Positions 47,749 to 56,208 are shown, numbered from the stretch's first letter. The stretch is 56,395 bases of DNA from an uncultured Planctomycetota bacterium (GCA_900696685.1 CAADHA010000053.1:1-56395), one strand, 5' to 3'. Notes: generated by a model from the letters alone, not told the origin. Numbers and translations are program-made.

Positions 47749-48363
47749 CTATCCGGCGCCTGGAGGCTTATCTTCCAGGCGAATTCCGGCCTCGGCCGCC
47801 AGCGGACCGAGTTGTGCCACCAGAGCGGCCCGGGCACGAAAGAGGCGGCTCATGACCGTTCCGATCGGCACGTCAAGGATTAACGCAATCTCACGGTACT
47901 TCATTCCCTCGACTCCCCACAACAGGAGAACTTCCCTGTACTCTACGCTGAGGGAATCAATAGCCGACTTGAGCCTCTCGTCTACATGCTCCCAGTTCAA
48001 GGCTGCAAGGTTCCATGCCGGTTCAGCCTCGTCAGGACCAGGCCTGGCGCTGGCATGAAAGTGGATATTCTCGGACGCTAGTGGATTTCTCTGGTCCCTG
48101 ACGACCCGGCTGAAGAATACGTTCCGGAGGATCTTGAAGAGCCAGGGACGGATACCCCCGCCCTTGGGCTCAAAGCGGGAGGAGGCCTTGATCGCCTTGA
48201 GGATGGTCTCCTGCACGAGGTCTGAGGCATCTTCAGGCCTGTGTGAGAGTTGCAGCGCCATCCGGTACAGGGCGTCGAGGTGCTCCAGCGCCTTGCTTTC
48301 AAACTCCTCGCGATCCAAACGCTCCGCCTTCCAATCGTCCAATCCTCGGCCGACCGGACCCAT
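47749..48363 (-). CDS. ECF-family RNA polymerase sigma factor
   Basis: About 204 residues. Region 2 is LDALYRMALQLSHRPEDASDLVQETILKA with FKILRNVFFSRVVRD; region 4 is LSVEYREVLLLWGVEGMKYREIALILDVPIGTVMSRL, a helix-turn-helix reading the -35. ATG 48363 is chosen; a TAGGAT box (48378-48383) precedes it by 14 nt. It diverges from metG and is followed by its likely anti-sigma. The only specialised sigma factor in the window. Confidence 0.9.
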   Translation of the reverse strand: MGPVGRGLDDWKAERLDREEFESKALEHLDALYRMALQLSHRPEDASDLVQETILKAIKASSRFEPKGGGIRPWLFKILRNVFFSRVVRDQRNPLASENIHFHASARPGPDEAEPAWNLAALNWEHVDERLKSAIDSLSVEYREVLLLWGVEGMKYREIALILDVPIGTVMSRLFRARAALVAQLGPLAAEAGIRLEDKPPGAG

Positions 48364-48420
48364 CCCGGTCCACCCACATCCTATCGCTACAATCGCCCTC
48401 TCTCGCCCTGAAGGTCCTGC

Positions 48421-50022
48421 ATGAGCCCTGAGCGACGCACATTCTACATCACGACTCCCATCTACTACGTGAACGACCGGCCGCACATCGGCCACTCCTA
48501 CACCACCACCGTCTGCGACGTGGCGGCGCGTTTTCATCGCTTCCTCGGGTTGGATGTATTCTTTCTCACCGGCACCGACGAGCACGGCATCAAAGTTGAG
48601 AAGTCCGCGGGCGAGCGCGGGGTCAGCCCGCAGGCCCTGGCCGATGAGAACGCGGCCGAGTTTCAGCGCGTGCTGCGCATGCTCAACTTCACCAACGACG
48701 ACTTCATCCGCACGACGCAGCGCCGCCACACTCTCCAGGTCGAACGCTTCGTGCAGCGGCTCATCGCCGGCGGCGACATCTATCTCGGCGAGTACGAAGG
48801 GTGGTATGACGAGGGTCAGGAAGAGTTCGTTCCCGACACGCGCGCCAAGGATCAGGAATACAAGTCCGTCGTCTCCGGCAAGCCCCTCGTTCGCATGCGC
48901 GAGGAGAACTACTTCTTCCGCCTCAGCGCCTACCAGAAGCGGCTCGATCTGCTTTACGAGAACCAGCCCGGGTTCGTCCGCCCCGAGGCGCGGCGCAACG
49001 AGATGCTCGGCCGCCTGCGCGACGGCCTGGCCGACGTTCCCGTCACGCGCACCAGTTTTTCATGGGGCATCCCCGTTCCCGGCCGGGGCAGGCACGTTCT
49101 GTGGGTGTGGCTCGATGCGCTCTCGAACTACATCACCGCTCTCGGTCTGGGGCTTGAGAGCGGCGAAGCGGACCTCGTGCCGCGCGATCGCTCGCGATTC
49201 TGGCCGGCGGACTACCACGTCATCGGCAAGGAGATTCTCTTCTTTCACGCGATCTTCTGGCCGGCAATGCTCATGGCACTCGATCTGCCCCTGCCCCGCT
49301 GCGTCTACGCCCACAGTTTCTGGATCAGCGAAGGGCGGAAGATGAGCAAGAGCCTGGGCAACTTCATCGATCTGCCCACGATCCAGGACTACATCGATTC
49401 CTTCAGCCTCGACGCCTTTCGCTGGTTTCTTATCACCCAGGGTCCGCTTGGCTCGACGGACACCGACTTCGCCCGCGCCAAGTTCATCGACGTCTACAAC
49501 AGCGACCTCGCGAACACGCTGGGCAACTCGATCAGCCGCGTCGTGAACATGATCGGCAAGTACTTCGAGGGCCGTGCCCCCGAACCGGGCACTCACACCG
49601 TCGCAGGCTTTGACTGGCCGGCGCAGACGGACGCGGCGGTGCAAGCGACCATCGAGGCGATGTCGCGCCTCGAACTCGGCGAGGCGATGGGCAGCGCGCT
49701 GGGGCTCGTGCGGCAGGTCGACGCCTTCATCGATGCCACGCGGCCCTTCACGATGGCCAAGGATGAAGCAAAACGCGTGGAACTCGCGGCCGTGCTCTAC
49801 CAGTGCGCCGAGACGCTGCGCATCGCGTCGGTCCTCCTGTGGTGCGCCATGCCCGACAAGATTGAGCAGGCGTGGCGCATGCTCGGGCAGAACATCAACC
49901 CGGCCTCGGGCAATCTCCGCGACCTGTGCCGTTGGGGCGGCCTCGAGCCGGGCACGCAAGTGGTCAAGGGCGAGGCACTTTTCCCTCGATTTGTCGACTC
50001 CCCCGACGACGGCCGCACCTGA
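48421..50022 (+). CDS. metG: Methionyl-tRNA synthetase
   Basis: Class I synthetase charging tRNA-Met. HIGH is at residues 22-25 and KMSKS at 307-311. TPIYYVNDRPHIGH, EYEGWYDEGQEEF, SWGIPVPGRGRHVLWVWLDALSNY and the Trp-rich FFHAIFWPAML region are typical of the single-knuckle bacterial type without bound zinc. At 533 residues it lacks the C-terminal EMAP-like tRNA-binding domain. GAAGG precedes the ATG; TACAAT (48388-48393) is a candidate -10. Confidence 0.96.
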   Translation: MSPERRTFYITTPIYYVNDRPHIGHSYTTTVCDVAARFHRFLGLDVFFLTGTDEHGIKVEKSAGERGVSPQALADENAAEFQRVLRMLNFTNDDFIRTTQRRHTLQVERFVQRLIAGGDIYLGEYEGWYDEGQEEFVPDTRAKDQEYKSVVSGKPLVRMREENYFFRLSAYQKRLDLLYENQPGFVRPEARRNEMLGRLRDGLADVPVTRTSFSWGIPVPGRGRHVLWVWLDALSNYITALGLGLESGEADLVPRDRSRFWPADYHVIGKEILFFHAIFWPAMLMALDLPLPRCVYAHSFWISEGRKMSKSLGNFIDLPTIQDYIDSFSLDAFRWFLITQGPLGSTDTDFARAKFIDVYNSDLANTLGNSISRVVNMIGKYFEGRAPEPGTHTVAGFDWPAQTDAAVQATIEAMSRLELGEAMGSALGLVRQVDAFIDATRPFTMAKDEAKRVELAAVLYQCAETLRIASVLLWCAMPDKIEQAWRMLGQNINPASGNLRDLCRWGGLEPGTQVVKGEALFPRFVDSPDDGRT

Positions 50023-50134
50023 TCGGACGTGCGGCGCGCGCCCATAACCCGCACCTTCGACAATCGGCACTCGGGCATCGAAACTTCCCGCTCCGGCGTC
50101 ATCGAGCACCTGTGGCGACACGATACTCCCGATC

Positions 50135-50740
50135 ATGGGTGGCTCACGACGCGTCAAGCCCGTGCTCTACATCATCATGGCGTGCGCTTCGCTCTACACG
50201 CTCACGCGCTTCATCGACCCGCTGCTTGAACTCAGGGAGAAGGGCCTCGGCCCGGACTCGGCGAGGGGCATGCTCAAGTCGGTGCTCGGCCCAGGTGCCG
50301 AGAAGGCGCTCGGGGAGCCAGCGGGCGGCGACCTCGCCGGTCTGCGATCACTGCTCCCCGGCGGCGGCACCAATGGCGCGACCGGTACCGATCAGAAGGA
50401 GCCCGCCCAGCCGCGCGAGATCGTGGTGCGGGACGTCCGCTACGTCGATGATCCGCCTCGCATCGGCCGGGAACTCTTCTCGCAGGCGATGCAACTGCAC
50501 AGCAGCGGTGATCTCGACGCTGCGGGCGTACTCTACCGCCGCATCCTTGAATCCGAGCCGAATGACACGGGCGTGCACCGCAATCTCGCCGTCCTCTACT
50601 GCCAGCAGAAGCGGTATGCCGAGAGTTGGAAGCACGTGCACGCGCTGCGCCGCCTCGGCCGCGACATGCCTGAGGGGTTTCTCGCAGTGCTGTCTGGGGC
50701 GATGGCGGACCCGGCGGGCGACAGCACACCCGGACAGTAA
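50135..50740 (+). CDS. Small TPR-like membrane-anchored protein
   Basis: 201 residues. An N-terminal hydrophobic segment (VLYIIMACASLYTLTRFI) may be a membrane anchor or uncleaved signal. A Gly/Thr/Ala-rich linker follows. Residues ~115-180 resemble two TPR units (ELFSQAMQLHSSGDLDAAGVLY; TGVHRNLAVLYCQQKRYAESW). Such proteins usually mediate protein contacts; role unknown. GATACT (50122-50127) lies 7 nt before the ATG with no Shine-Dalgarno. Confidence 0.65.
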   Translation: MGGSRRVKPVLYIIMACASLYTLTRFIDPLLELREKGLGPDSARGMLKSVLGPGAEKALGEPAGGDLAGLRSLLPGGGTNGATGTDQKEPAQPREIVVRDVRYVDDPPRIGRELFSQAMQLHSSGDLDAAGVLYRRILESEPNDTGVHRNLAVLYCQQKRYAESWKHVHALRRLGRDMPEGFLAVLSGAMADPAGDSTPGQ

Positions 50741-50763
50741 CCGCGCGACTGGACCGCTCGGCG

Positions 50764-50800
50764 CGCTCCCCTGCGCAGACCTTCAGGTCGCGGCTAAACA
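50764..50800 (+). repeat. 38-bp dispersed intergenic repeat, copy B
   Basis: Begins CGCTCCCCTGCGCAGACCTT and matches copy A at 29311. It starts 24 bp after a stop codon and ends 18 bp before a TATGCT box. GACCTTCAGGTC forms a 5-bp hairpin; changes relative to copy A keep the pairing. Confidence 0.5.
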
Positions 50801-50830
50801 TGCGCCGGTCGGGCGGCTATGCTGTGACGG

Positions 50831-51502
50831 ATGGATGTGCATCGCCCCTGCTACCGTATTGCGCCCCTGCTCCTGGTCGTCGCCGTCGCGTTGACAGGCT
50901 GCGCCCCCGGCCCGATCGGGCGACTCGAACTGCGCAACGTGGAATACGACCGGGTTTTCGACGCCGCCGTCGCCGCCCTGCGCGATCAGCGCTTCACGCT
51001 CGACCGCGTTGACCGGCGCCTTGGGGTGATCACGACCAGGCCGCGGGCGGCATCGAGCGTTATCGAGCCTTGGAAGGCGGACCACTCGACGCCCGGCCAG
51101 GCGATCGAGTCCTCGCTGCACTATCAGCGCCGCCTCATGCGAATTGAGTTCCTGCCGCTGGGCGGGATCGAACCGGCGACGGGCGCCCAAGCCATGCCGC
51201 CGTTCGGCCAGGTCAGCCCAGCCGAGCCGCTCTTCATTCCCGCCGAACATCCCGGCACGCTCGTGCTCAGCGTGCGCTGCATCGTCGAGCGCTCGCACCG
51301 CCCCGGCCTGCAGGTGGACACGGTCGCGGTAAGGCGGAGCAACGTCACGCTCGACCCCTCGCTCTCCGAGCGCGGCGTCGCGCGCCAGTTCTGGGAGCCG
51401 GTGGCGCGCGATGCGCACATGGAAACGCGCTTCAAGCGCCGCGTCATGCGTCATGCCGGAACCGCCGTCAGTCTCGTCGAACCGAGGCTCAGCGCCCGCT
51501 GA
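50831..51502 (+). CDS. Lipoprotein of unknown function
   Basis: 223 residues. A signal peptide with lipobox (LLLVVAVALTGC) predicts lipid anchoring. The mature part opens with YDRVFDAAVAALRDQRFTLDRVDRRLGVITT, a pattern seen in small envelope lipoproteins. No enzymatic motif. TATGCT (50818-50823) lies 7 nt before the ATG, suggesting a leaderless transcript. Its last 14 bp overlap the convergent lipB gene. Confidence 0.75.
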   Translation: MDVHRPCYRIAPLLLVVAVALTGCAPGPIGRLELRNVEYDRVFDAAVAALRDQRFTLDRVDRRLGVITTRPRAASSVIEPWKADHSTPGQAIESSLHYQRRLMRIEFLPLGGIEPATGAQAMPPFGQVSPAEPLFIPAEHPGTLVLSVRCIVERSHRPGLQVDTVAVRRSNVTLDPSLSERGVARQFWEPVARDAHMETRFKRRVMRHAGTAVSLVEPRLSAR

Positions 51503-52205
51503 CCGCCGCGCGGAACTCCTCGACCAGCACCGCCTTTACTTCGTTCATTGACGGCGCCGCGTCGCCCAGCAGCCGCTTCATGCTCGTCACCGGCCTTCCG
51601 ACAAGGCCGCAGGGCACGATCGCGCCGAAGTGATCGAGGTTTGTCGCCACGTTCAGCGCCAGACCGTGCGTCGTGATCCACCTGCTGACGCGGATGCCTA
51701 GCGCAGCGATCTTGGCGGCGGCGGGCCTGCCGCCGATTCCCGCTGCCGGATCATCGACCCACACGCCCGTCGCCGCAGGGTCGCGAGCGGCCTCAATCCC
51801 GAACCGCGCCAGTGCGCGAATGATGATCTCCTCAAGCAGCCGCATGTACGCCGCGACTCCGAGGTGCAGTCGCTGAAGATCGAGAATGGGGTAGGCGACG
51901 ATCTGGCCCGGTCCGTGGTAGGTGATGTCCCCGCCGCGGTCGGTCTCGCAGACCTCGATGCCCAGGCGAGTCAGTTCCGAGGGCGAGGCAATGAGGTGGC
52001 GCTCGGCCCCCGGCCGGCGGCTCACGGTGATGACCGGATCGTGCTCGACAAGCAGCAGACGCATCGGCTCATCGGCCGCACCCCGCCTGCGGGCGGCGAT
52101 CATCGCTTCACGGTGCTCCACCTGCACGTCATAGGCCGGGACATAGGCCAGGCGGCCCAGGTCGATGACGCGCAGCGAATGCTTCATGTGCGTGGCAGGG
52201 TTCAC
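51489..52205 (-). CDS. lipB: Lipoyl(octanoyl) transferase LipB
   Basis: Moves octanoyl from acyl carrier protein to lipoyl domains. RGGDITYHGPGQIVAYPILD is the LipB signature; the catalytic Lys lies in AKIAALGIRVSRWITTHG and the Cys in IVPCGL. 238 residues from GTG 52205; ATG 52187 is an equally possible start. TACAAT (52211-52216, minus strand) is 5 nt before the GTG. It diverges from lpxA. No lipA is in the window. Confidence 0.94.
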   Translation of the reverse strand: MNPATHMKHSLRVIDLGRLAYVPAYDVQVEHREAMIAARRRGAADEPMRLLLVEHDPVITVSRRPGAERHLIASPSELTRLGIEVCETDRGGDITYHGPGQIVAYPILDLQRLHLGVAAYMRLLEEIIIRALARFGIEAARDPAATGVWVDDPAAGIGGRPAAAKIAALGIRVSRWITTHGLALNVATNLDHFGAIVPCGLVGRPVTSMKRLLGDAAPSMNEVKAVLVEEFRAAVSGR

Positions 52206-52210
52206 TGCGG

Positions 52211-52272
52211 ATTGTAGAGCCGGGGCCTGCGGAGACTGCGGAACACACTGTCGCCCGCGCCCCTACTACAAT
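52211..52272. promoter_or_regulatory. Divergent TACAAT boxes for lipB and lpxA
   Basis: The hexamer TACAAT occurs on the minus strand at 52211-52216, 5 nt before the lipB GTG, and on the plus strand at 52267-52272, 7 nt before the lpxA ATG. Neither gene has a Shine-Dalgarno. These fit -10 boxes of leaderless transcripts. -35 boxes are weak. Confidence 0.5.
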
Positions 52273-52279
52273 CCCCGTC

Positions 52280-53095
52280 ATGGGCCGAATTGATCCCACG
52301 AGCGTGCTCGGGCCGGACGTTGAACTCGCCGACGATGTCGAGATCGGCCCCGGCTGCCGGCTCGACGGTCGCGTCCGTCTCGGCCGCGGCACCGTCCTCA
52401 TGGGCTACAACTTCCTGCGCGGGCCGCTCACCGTCGGCGAGGGCAACCGCTTCTACCCCTTCGTCTGCGTCGGCCTTGAGCCGCAGGATTACAAGTTCGA
52501 CCCGTCCACTTCCGGCGCCGGGACGGTCATCGGCGATCACAACATCTTTCGCGAACAGGTGACCATCCACCGCGCCACCTCCGAGAGCGTGCCGACGACG
52601 ATCGGCCACAACAACATGTTCATGGTCAACACGCACGCCGGGCATGATGTGCGCGTGGGCGACCGCTGCATCTTCGCCAACAACGCCTCGATCGGCGGGC
52701 ACGGCGTGATCTACGACCAGGTGAACATCGGCGGCAGCGGAGGCGTGGCCCAGAAGATAGCTGTCGGCCGGCTGGCGTTCGTCTCCGGCACCATTGCAGC
52801 GACACAGCACATTCCCCCGTTCATGATGTCGCGCACGATCCGCACCGTGGGCGGAATCAACATCGTCGGCCTGCGCCGCTCGGGCATGAGCCGCGACGAG
52901 ATCGACCGGGTGAAGTGGATGTTCCGCCTGATCTACCTCCAGCGCAACGCGCGGCCGGCGATCCTCGACGCCTTGCGTCTTCGCGCCGCAGATTCCCCCG
53001 TTGTGCAGGAGATGCTCGACTTCCTCACGCTCCACACGGGCGCCATCTCCGAACTCGAGCCGGGCAAGGAGTCGCGCGCGACGCTCGAGGTGTAA
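52280..53095 (+). CDS. lpxA: Acyl-ACP:UDP-N-acetylglucosamine O-acyltransferase
   Basis: First enzyme of lipid A synthesis. Left-handed beta-helix repeats fill the first ~190 residues (e.g. VGEGNRFYPFVCVG; IGDHNIFREQVTIHR), with the catalytic His in NTHAGHDVRVG and the conserved CIFANNASIGGH and GGINIVGLRRSGMS. A helical C-terminal region follows. 271 residues, normal. It shows that the cell makes lipid A-type glycolipid. Divergent from lipB. Confidence 0.93.
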   Translation: MGRIDPTSVLGPDVELADDVEIGPGCRLDGRVRLGRGTVLMGYNFLRGPLTVGEGNRFYPFVCVGLEPQDYKFDPSTSGAGTVIGDHNIFREQVTIHRATSESVPTTIGHNNMFMVNTHAGHDVRVGDRCIFANNASIGGHGVIYDQVNIGGSGGVAQKIAVGRLAFVSGTIAATQHIPPFMMSRTIRTVGGINIVGLRRSGMSRDEIDRVKWMFRLIYLQRNARPAILDALRLRAADSPVVQEMLDFLTLHTGAISELEPGKESRATLEV

Positions 53096-53111
53096 GATCG
53101 GACGAGCAACG

Positions 53112-53139
53112 TTGACCCCGCCGCGCCGCCGAGTACCCT
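53112..53139 (+). promoter_or_regulatory. Candidate promoter of the WalJ-like gene
   Basis: TTGACC (53112-53117), a 16-bp spacer and TACCCT (53134-53139) lie 24 bp before the ATG, directly downstream of lpxA. GGAGG follows before the ATG. One of the best sigma-70-type matches here. Confidence 0.5.
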
Positions 53140-53162
53140 CACTTCACGGAGGACTCATCGAC

Positions 53163-54014
53163 ATGACGACACGGATGTCGCTGTGCGTACTGGGGAGCGG
53201 CTCGACGGGCAACTGCTCGGTCCTCGTGGCCGAGACGCCCGGAGGCGGGCGCAGCATCACCCTCATCGACCTCGGCCTGAGCCCGCGCGAGACGGCCCGG
53301 CGCCTGCACCGCGTCGGCCTGCGACTCGACGACGTCTCCTCCGCACTCATCACCCACTTCGACTCTGATCACTTCTACCAGGGGTGGATCAACGCCGGCC
53401 GCAAACTCGGCCTGACGCTGCGCTTCCACCGCCATCACCGCCCCTTCGCGCATCGGGCGGGAGCGACGGTCGTGCGCTGCGAGTGCTTTCACACGGCCTT
53501 TGATCTGTGTGACGGCGTACACGTGCGGCCGGTGCATTTCGCGCACGATGAGCACGGCACGGTCGGCTACCGCTTCGACAGCCTCGCCGGCTCGATCGGC
53601 TATGCGACCGACCTCGGCGCCGTGCCGCGCGACCTGTATGAACACTTCGCGGGCCTGGACCTGCTGGCGCTCGAGAGCAACTACTGCCCGGTGATGCAGC
53701 GCGAGTCGGACCGGCCGATCTTCCTCAAGAAGCGCATCATGGGCGGAAGCGGGCACCTCTCCAACGAGCAGTCCTTCGAGGCCGTGCAGCGCATCGCGGC
53801 CGCGTCGCGCCTTCAGGCGGTGTGCGTGCTGCACCTCTCGCAGGAGTGCAACGATCCGAAGAAGATCGAGGCGATGTACGAGTCGCAGCCGCAGTTGCGG
53901 CAGAAGCTGATTATCTCGACGCACGACCGCCCGACGCCGTGGATGCGTCTCAAGCCGACGGCGGCGCAGCGGCCGGACCGGTGTTTGTTTACGAATGCGG
54001 CGGTGGGGAAGTAG
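53163..54014 (+). CDS. WalJ/YycJ-like metallo-beta-lactamase-fold hydrolase
   Basis: 283 residues. VLGSGSTGNCSVLV at the N-terminus is the WalJ/YycJ signature. The MBL metal motif is THFDSDHFYQG, in the place of HxHxDH, with Phe where the second ligand (usually Glu or His) is often found. YATDLGAV and MGGSGHLSNEQ carry further ligands. The family has been linked to nuclease and cell-wall-related functions. GGAGG precedes the ATG. Confidence 0.85.
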   Translation: MTTRMSLCVLGSGSTGNCSVLVAETPGGGRSITLIDLGLSPRETARRLHRVGLRLDDVSSALITHFDSDHFYQGWINAGRKLGLTLRFHRHHRPFAHRAGATVVRCECFHTAFDLCDGVHVRPVHFAHDEHGTVGYRFDSLAGSIGYATDLGAVPRDLYEHFAGLDLLALESNYCPVMQRESDRPIFLKKRIMGGSGHLSNEQSFEAVQRIAAASRLQAVCVLHLSQECNDPKKIEAMYESQPQLRQKLIISTHDRPTPWMRLKPTAAQRPDRCLFTNAAVGK

Positions 54015-54104
54015 GCGCGGCAGAGCTCCAGCGCATGCCCAAAGGTCAGCGATGCGGCTGGGCATGGCGACCAGACTCGCGATTAGTAGGTTTCCTCACG
54101 ACCA

Positions 54105-54965
54105 TCACGAGCGCCTGTTGCGGAGCCGATGCTCCTTGAGCCACTCTCGCACGAGAGTCGGGAGGCGCTCGCTCACTTCACGCCCAAAGAGCACTTCGTC
54201 CACGTATCCCATATGCAACATGTCGATCAACCGGCACAGGTATGACCGCCCGCACTTCCACCACGTGTAGTGCGAATCGACCATCAGGTAGTGACGGCAT
54301 CGCACGCGCTCAGCCGTTCGCAGTTCCTCCAATTCCATTCCATCGAGCAGAGTTTCGTAGACGCCGTCTGCAACTCGACTCCCAAAGGTAGTCGTGTAGT
54401 AGTACTCCTTGATCTCCCATACAGCGATCGGGTTCACTGCGCCGGGAAACGCACCGTCCACCCATCGCGCCATCGTCCGAAGGGGAACCGCACCCTCTGT
54501 GAAAGTGGTCAGGCGTCGCGGAGAAAAATCGCAGGGCGCACCACGAAGCGTCTCATCGATGAGCATATTGATGATAGCCGTGAAGTACGCCGGTTTGCGC
54601 TTCTTGCCCTTCTGCTTGTTCATCGGGATTGGCAGCGCTGACCTCGTGCGGCGTTTGACTTCGTTGTAGAGCCGCGCAGCCGCCGCAGAATCCATGAGCA
54701 GGGGCTCCACTCTTTGGTTCAAGACTGAAGCGCGAAACTCGAAGTAATCGACAAGCGATCGGCCCAGCCTCGTGGGCTTCTCGGAATTCGTTGCTAAATG
54801 GCTCGTTCCGAGGTCGAGTGATTCCATCGCGGCCACGATCTCAGCGACGGTCGGCACTCGAATCCGCTTCGTCTTACGCGCCGTGTACCCAATCCTCTCG
54901 CTGATCGAGCGCACATGCGCCCAGAAGTGCTTGGGCTGATTGAGGAATCGGCTGTCAGCGCGCAT
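54105..54965 (-). CDS. Candidate type II restriction endonuclease
   Basis: 286 residues with no family I recognise. PIAVWEIKEYYY contains an E-x-K pair with an Asp about 15 residues upstream (RWVDGAFPGAVN), a plausible PD-(D/E)xK nuclease site. It overlaps the XRE gene by 11 bp on the same strand and lies opposite a DNA methyltransferase, the classic restriction-modification layout. The rest is basic and Arg-rich. Identity as a nuclease is inferred from context and the site; recognition sequence unknown. Confidence 0.65.
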   Translation of the reverse strand: MRADSRFLNQPKHFWAHVRSISERIGYTARKTKRIRVPTVAEIVAAMESLDLGTSHLATNSEKPTRLGRSLVDYFEFRASVLNQRVEPLLMDSAAAARLYNEVKRRTRSALPIPMNKQKGKKRKPAYFTAIINMLIDETLRGAPCDFSPRRLTTFTEGAVPLRTMARWVDGAFPGAVNPIAVWEIKEYYYTTTFGSRVADGVYETLLDGMELEELRTAERVRCRHYLMVDSHYTWWKCGRSYLCRLIDMLHMGYVDEVLFGREVSERLPTLVREWLKEHRLRNRRS

Positions 54966-55203
54966 TCTGCTCTTCCTCGAGGCGACGAACGAACTCGGAG
55001 AGCGGTATTCCCAGCGCGGCGCAAATCTCGCGCAGTTCTGCGATGTCGATTCGTCGCTCGCCGGTTTCGTATTTGCTCACGAACGACTGAGGCTGCCCGA
55101 GGAGTTTGGCCAGATCCGCTTGCCGCAATCCAGCCTCCAGCCGACATCGACGGAGGAGCAATCGTGTGCGGTCCTTGCTGTCCAAGGGAGGTCGGATCGG
55201 CAT
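54955..55203 (-). CDS. XRE-family regulator of the R-M locus (C-protein-like)
   Basis: 82 residues, a single helix-turn-helix: RCRLEAGLRQADLAKLLG then QPQSFVSKYETGERR. This is the size and type of R-M controller proteins. It likely binds the palindrome 55231-55247 upstream of its own start. ATG 55203 has TACCGT 6 nt before it and no Shine-Dalgarno. Co-transcribed with the candidate endonuclease. Confidence 0.85.
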   Translation of the reverse strand: MPIRPPLDSKDRTRLLLRRCRLEAGLRQADLAKLLGQPQSFVSKYETGERRIDIAELREICAALGIPLSEFVRRLEEEQNAR

Positions 55204-55209
55204 GGGCCT

Positions 55210-55238
55210 ACGGTACGCGGGCTTGACTCGTATCCCAA
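55210..55238 (-). promoter_or_regulatory. Promoter of the xre-endonuclease operon
   Basis: On the minus strand TTGGGA (55233-55238), a 17-bp spacer and TACCGT (55210-55215), ending 6 nt before the XRE ATG. The -35 lies inside the operator palindrome. Confidence 0.5.
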
Positions 55239-55251
55239 AATGGGATATCCT
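55223..55251 (+). promoter_or_regulatory. Promoter of the DNA methyltransferase gene
   Basis: TTGACT (55223-55228), a 17-bp spacer and TATCCT (55246-55251). The spacer contains the operator palindrome, which also touches the -10. Transcription would start near 55258, giving a ~50-nt leader with GGGAG before the ATG. Confidence 0.6.
55231..55247. promoter_or_regulatory. Operator palindrome of the R-M locus
   Basis: TATCCCAAAATGGGATA: two perfect 7-bp arms around AAA. It overlaps the -35 of the leftward xre-endonuclease promoter and the spacer/-10 of the rightward methyltransferase promoter. Only one copy is present. Best candidate binding site for the XRE protein. Confidence 0.6.
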
Positions 55252-55307
55252 CTTCGCAGAACATGAACCGAACTTGACCCTAACGACTCAGCCCGGGAGA
55301 ATCACGC

Positions 55308-56186
55308 ATGCAGCGAATGCTCTTCGACGCCGAGCCACCGATTCGCGTAGAGCGCTTCACGCGCGGGCTCCTGAAGTGGATCGGGAACAAACAGCGCATC
55401 GCTCACGAGATCGTCGCGTACTTTCCTCCGGAGTTCAACCGCTACATCGAACCCTTCGCGGGAAGTGCAGCAGTGCTTGGAACGCTCGCTCCCGATCGCG
55501 CACTGGCAAGCGACACGTTTCGCCCCCTGATTGAGATCTGGCTGCATGTTCGTCGCGAGCCCGACAAAGTCAAGCGTTGGTATTCATCCCGATACCACCG
55601 GATGATAAAGGGCGACAAGCGCGAAGAGTACGAGAGGGTCAAAGCCGATTACAACCGAAGTGGAAACCCGGCCGATCTGCTCTTCCTGTGCAGAACCTGC
55701 TATGCGGGAGTTGTCCGCTTCCGTCAATCGGACGGATTCATGTCAACTCCATGCGGCCCGCACAACCCGATGACTCCGGATGCGTTTGCGAGTCGAGTCG
55801 ATGAATGGCATCGCCGAATCTCGGGAACCGACTTTGAAGTTCTGGATTTCCGCGAAGCGTTGGCGAGGGCGCTGCCTGGCGATCTCGTCTATTGCGATCC
55901 TCCCTATACACACAGTCAAGCCATACTCTACGGAGCCCAGAGGTTTCGGCTTCGTCAGTTGCTTGATGCTATCGGTGAGTGCAAGCGCCGGGGAGTCCAT
56001 GTGGCGCTCAGCATCGACGGCGTGAAGCAATCAGGACGCAAGAAGTGCCACCTCGACATCCCTGAGGGCCTCTTCGAACGCGAGATTCTCATCGACTGCG
56101 GTCGATCCATGCTGCGACGCCTTCAGATGGGGGGCCAGACACTCGAAGGGGAGGTCGTGGCTGATCGATTGCTCCTGACGTATTGA
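55308..56186 (+). CDS. D12-class DNA N6-adenine methyltransferase
   Basis: 292 residues. LLKWIGNKQRIAHEIVAYFP opens the Dam/DpnM-type N-terminus, motif I is EPFAGSAAVLG and catalytic motif IV is DPPY (VYCDPPYTHSQ). These mark it as an adenine-N6 methyltransferase that would protect host DNA from the neighbouring endonuclease. ATG 55308 has GGGAG upstream; ATG 55317 is also possible. Recognition site unknown. Confidence 0.92.
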   Translation: MQRMLFDAEPPIRVERFTRGLLKWIGNKQRIAHEIVAYFPPEFNRYIEPFAGSAAVLGTLAPDRALASDTFRPLIEIWLHVRREPDKVKRWYSSRYHRMIKGDKREEYERVKADYNRSGNPADLLFLCRTCYAGVVRFRQSDGFMSTPCGPHNPMTPDAFASRVDEWHRRISGTDFEVLDFREALARALPGDLVYCDPPYTHSQAILYGAQRFRLRQLLDAIGECKRRGVHVALSIDGVKQSGRKKCHLDIPEGLFEREILIDCGRSMLRRLQMGGQTLEGEVVADRLLLTY

Positions 56187-56208
56187 TGGACGACTGGACA
56201 AGCCCCCC

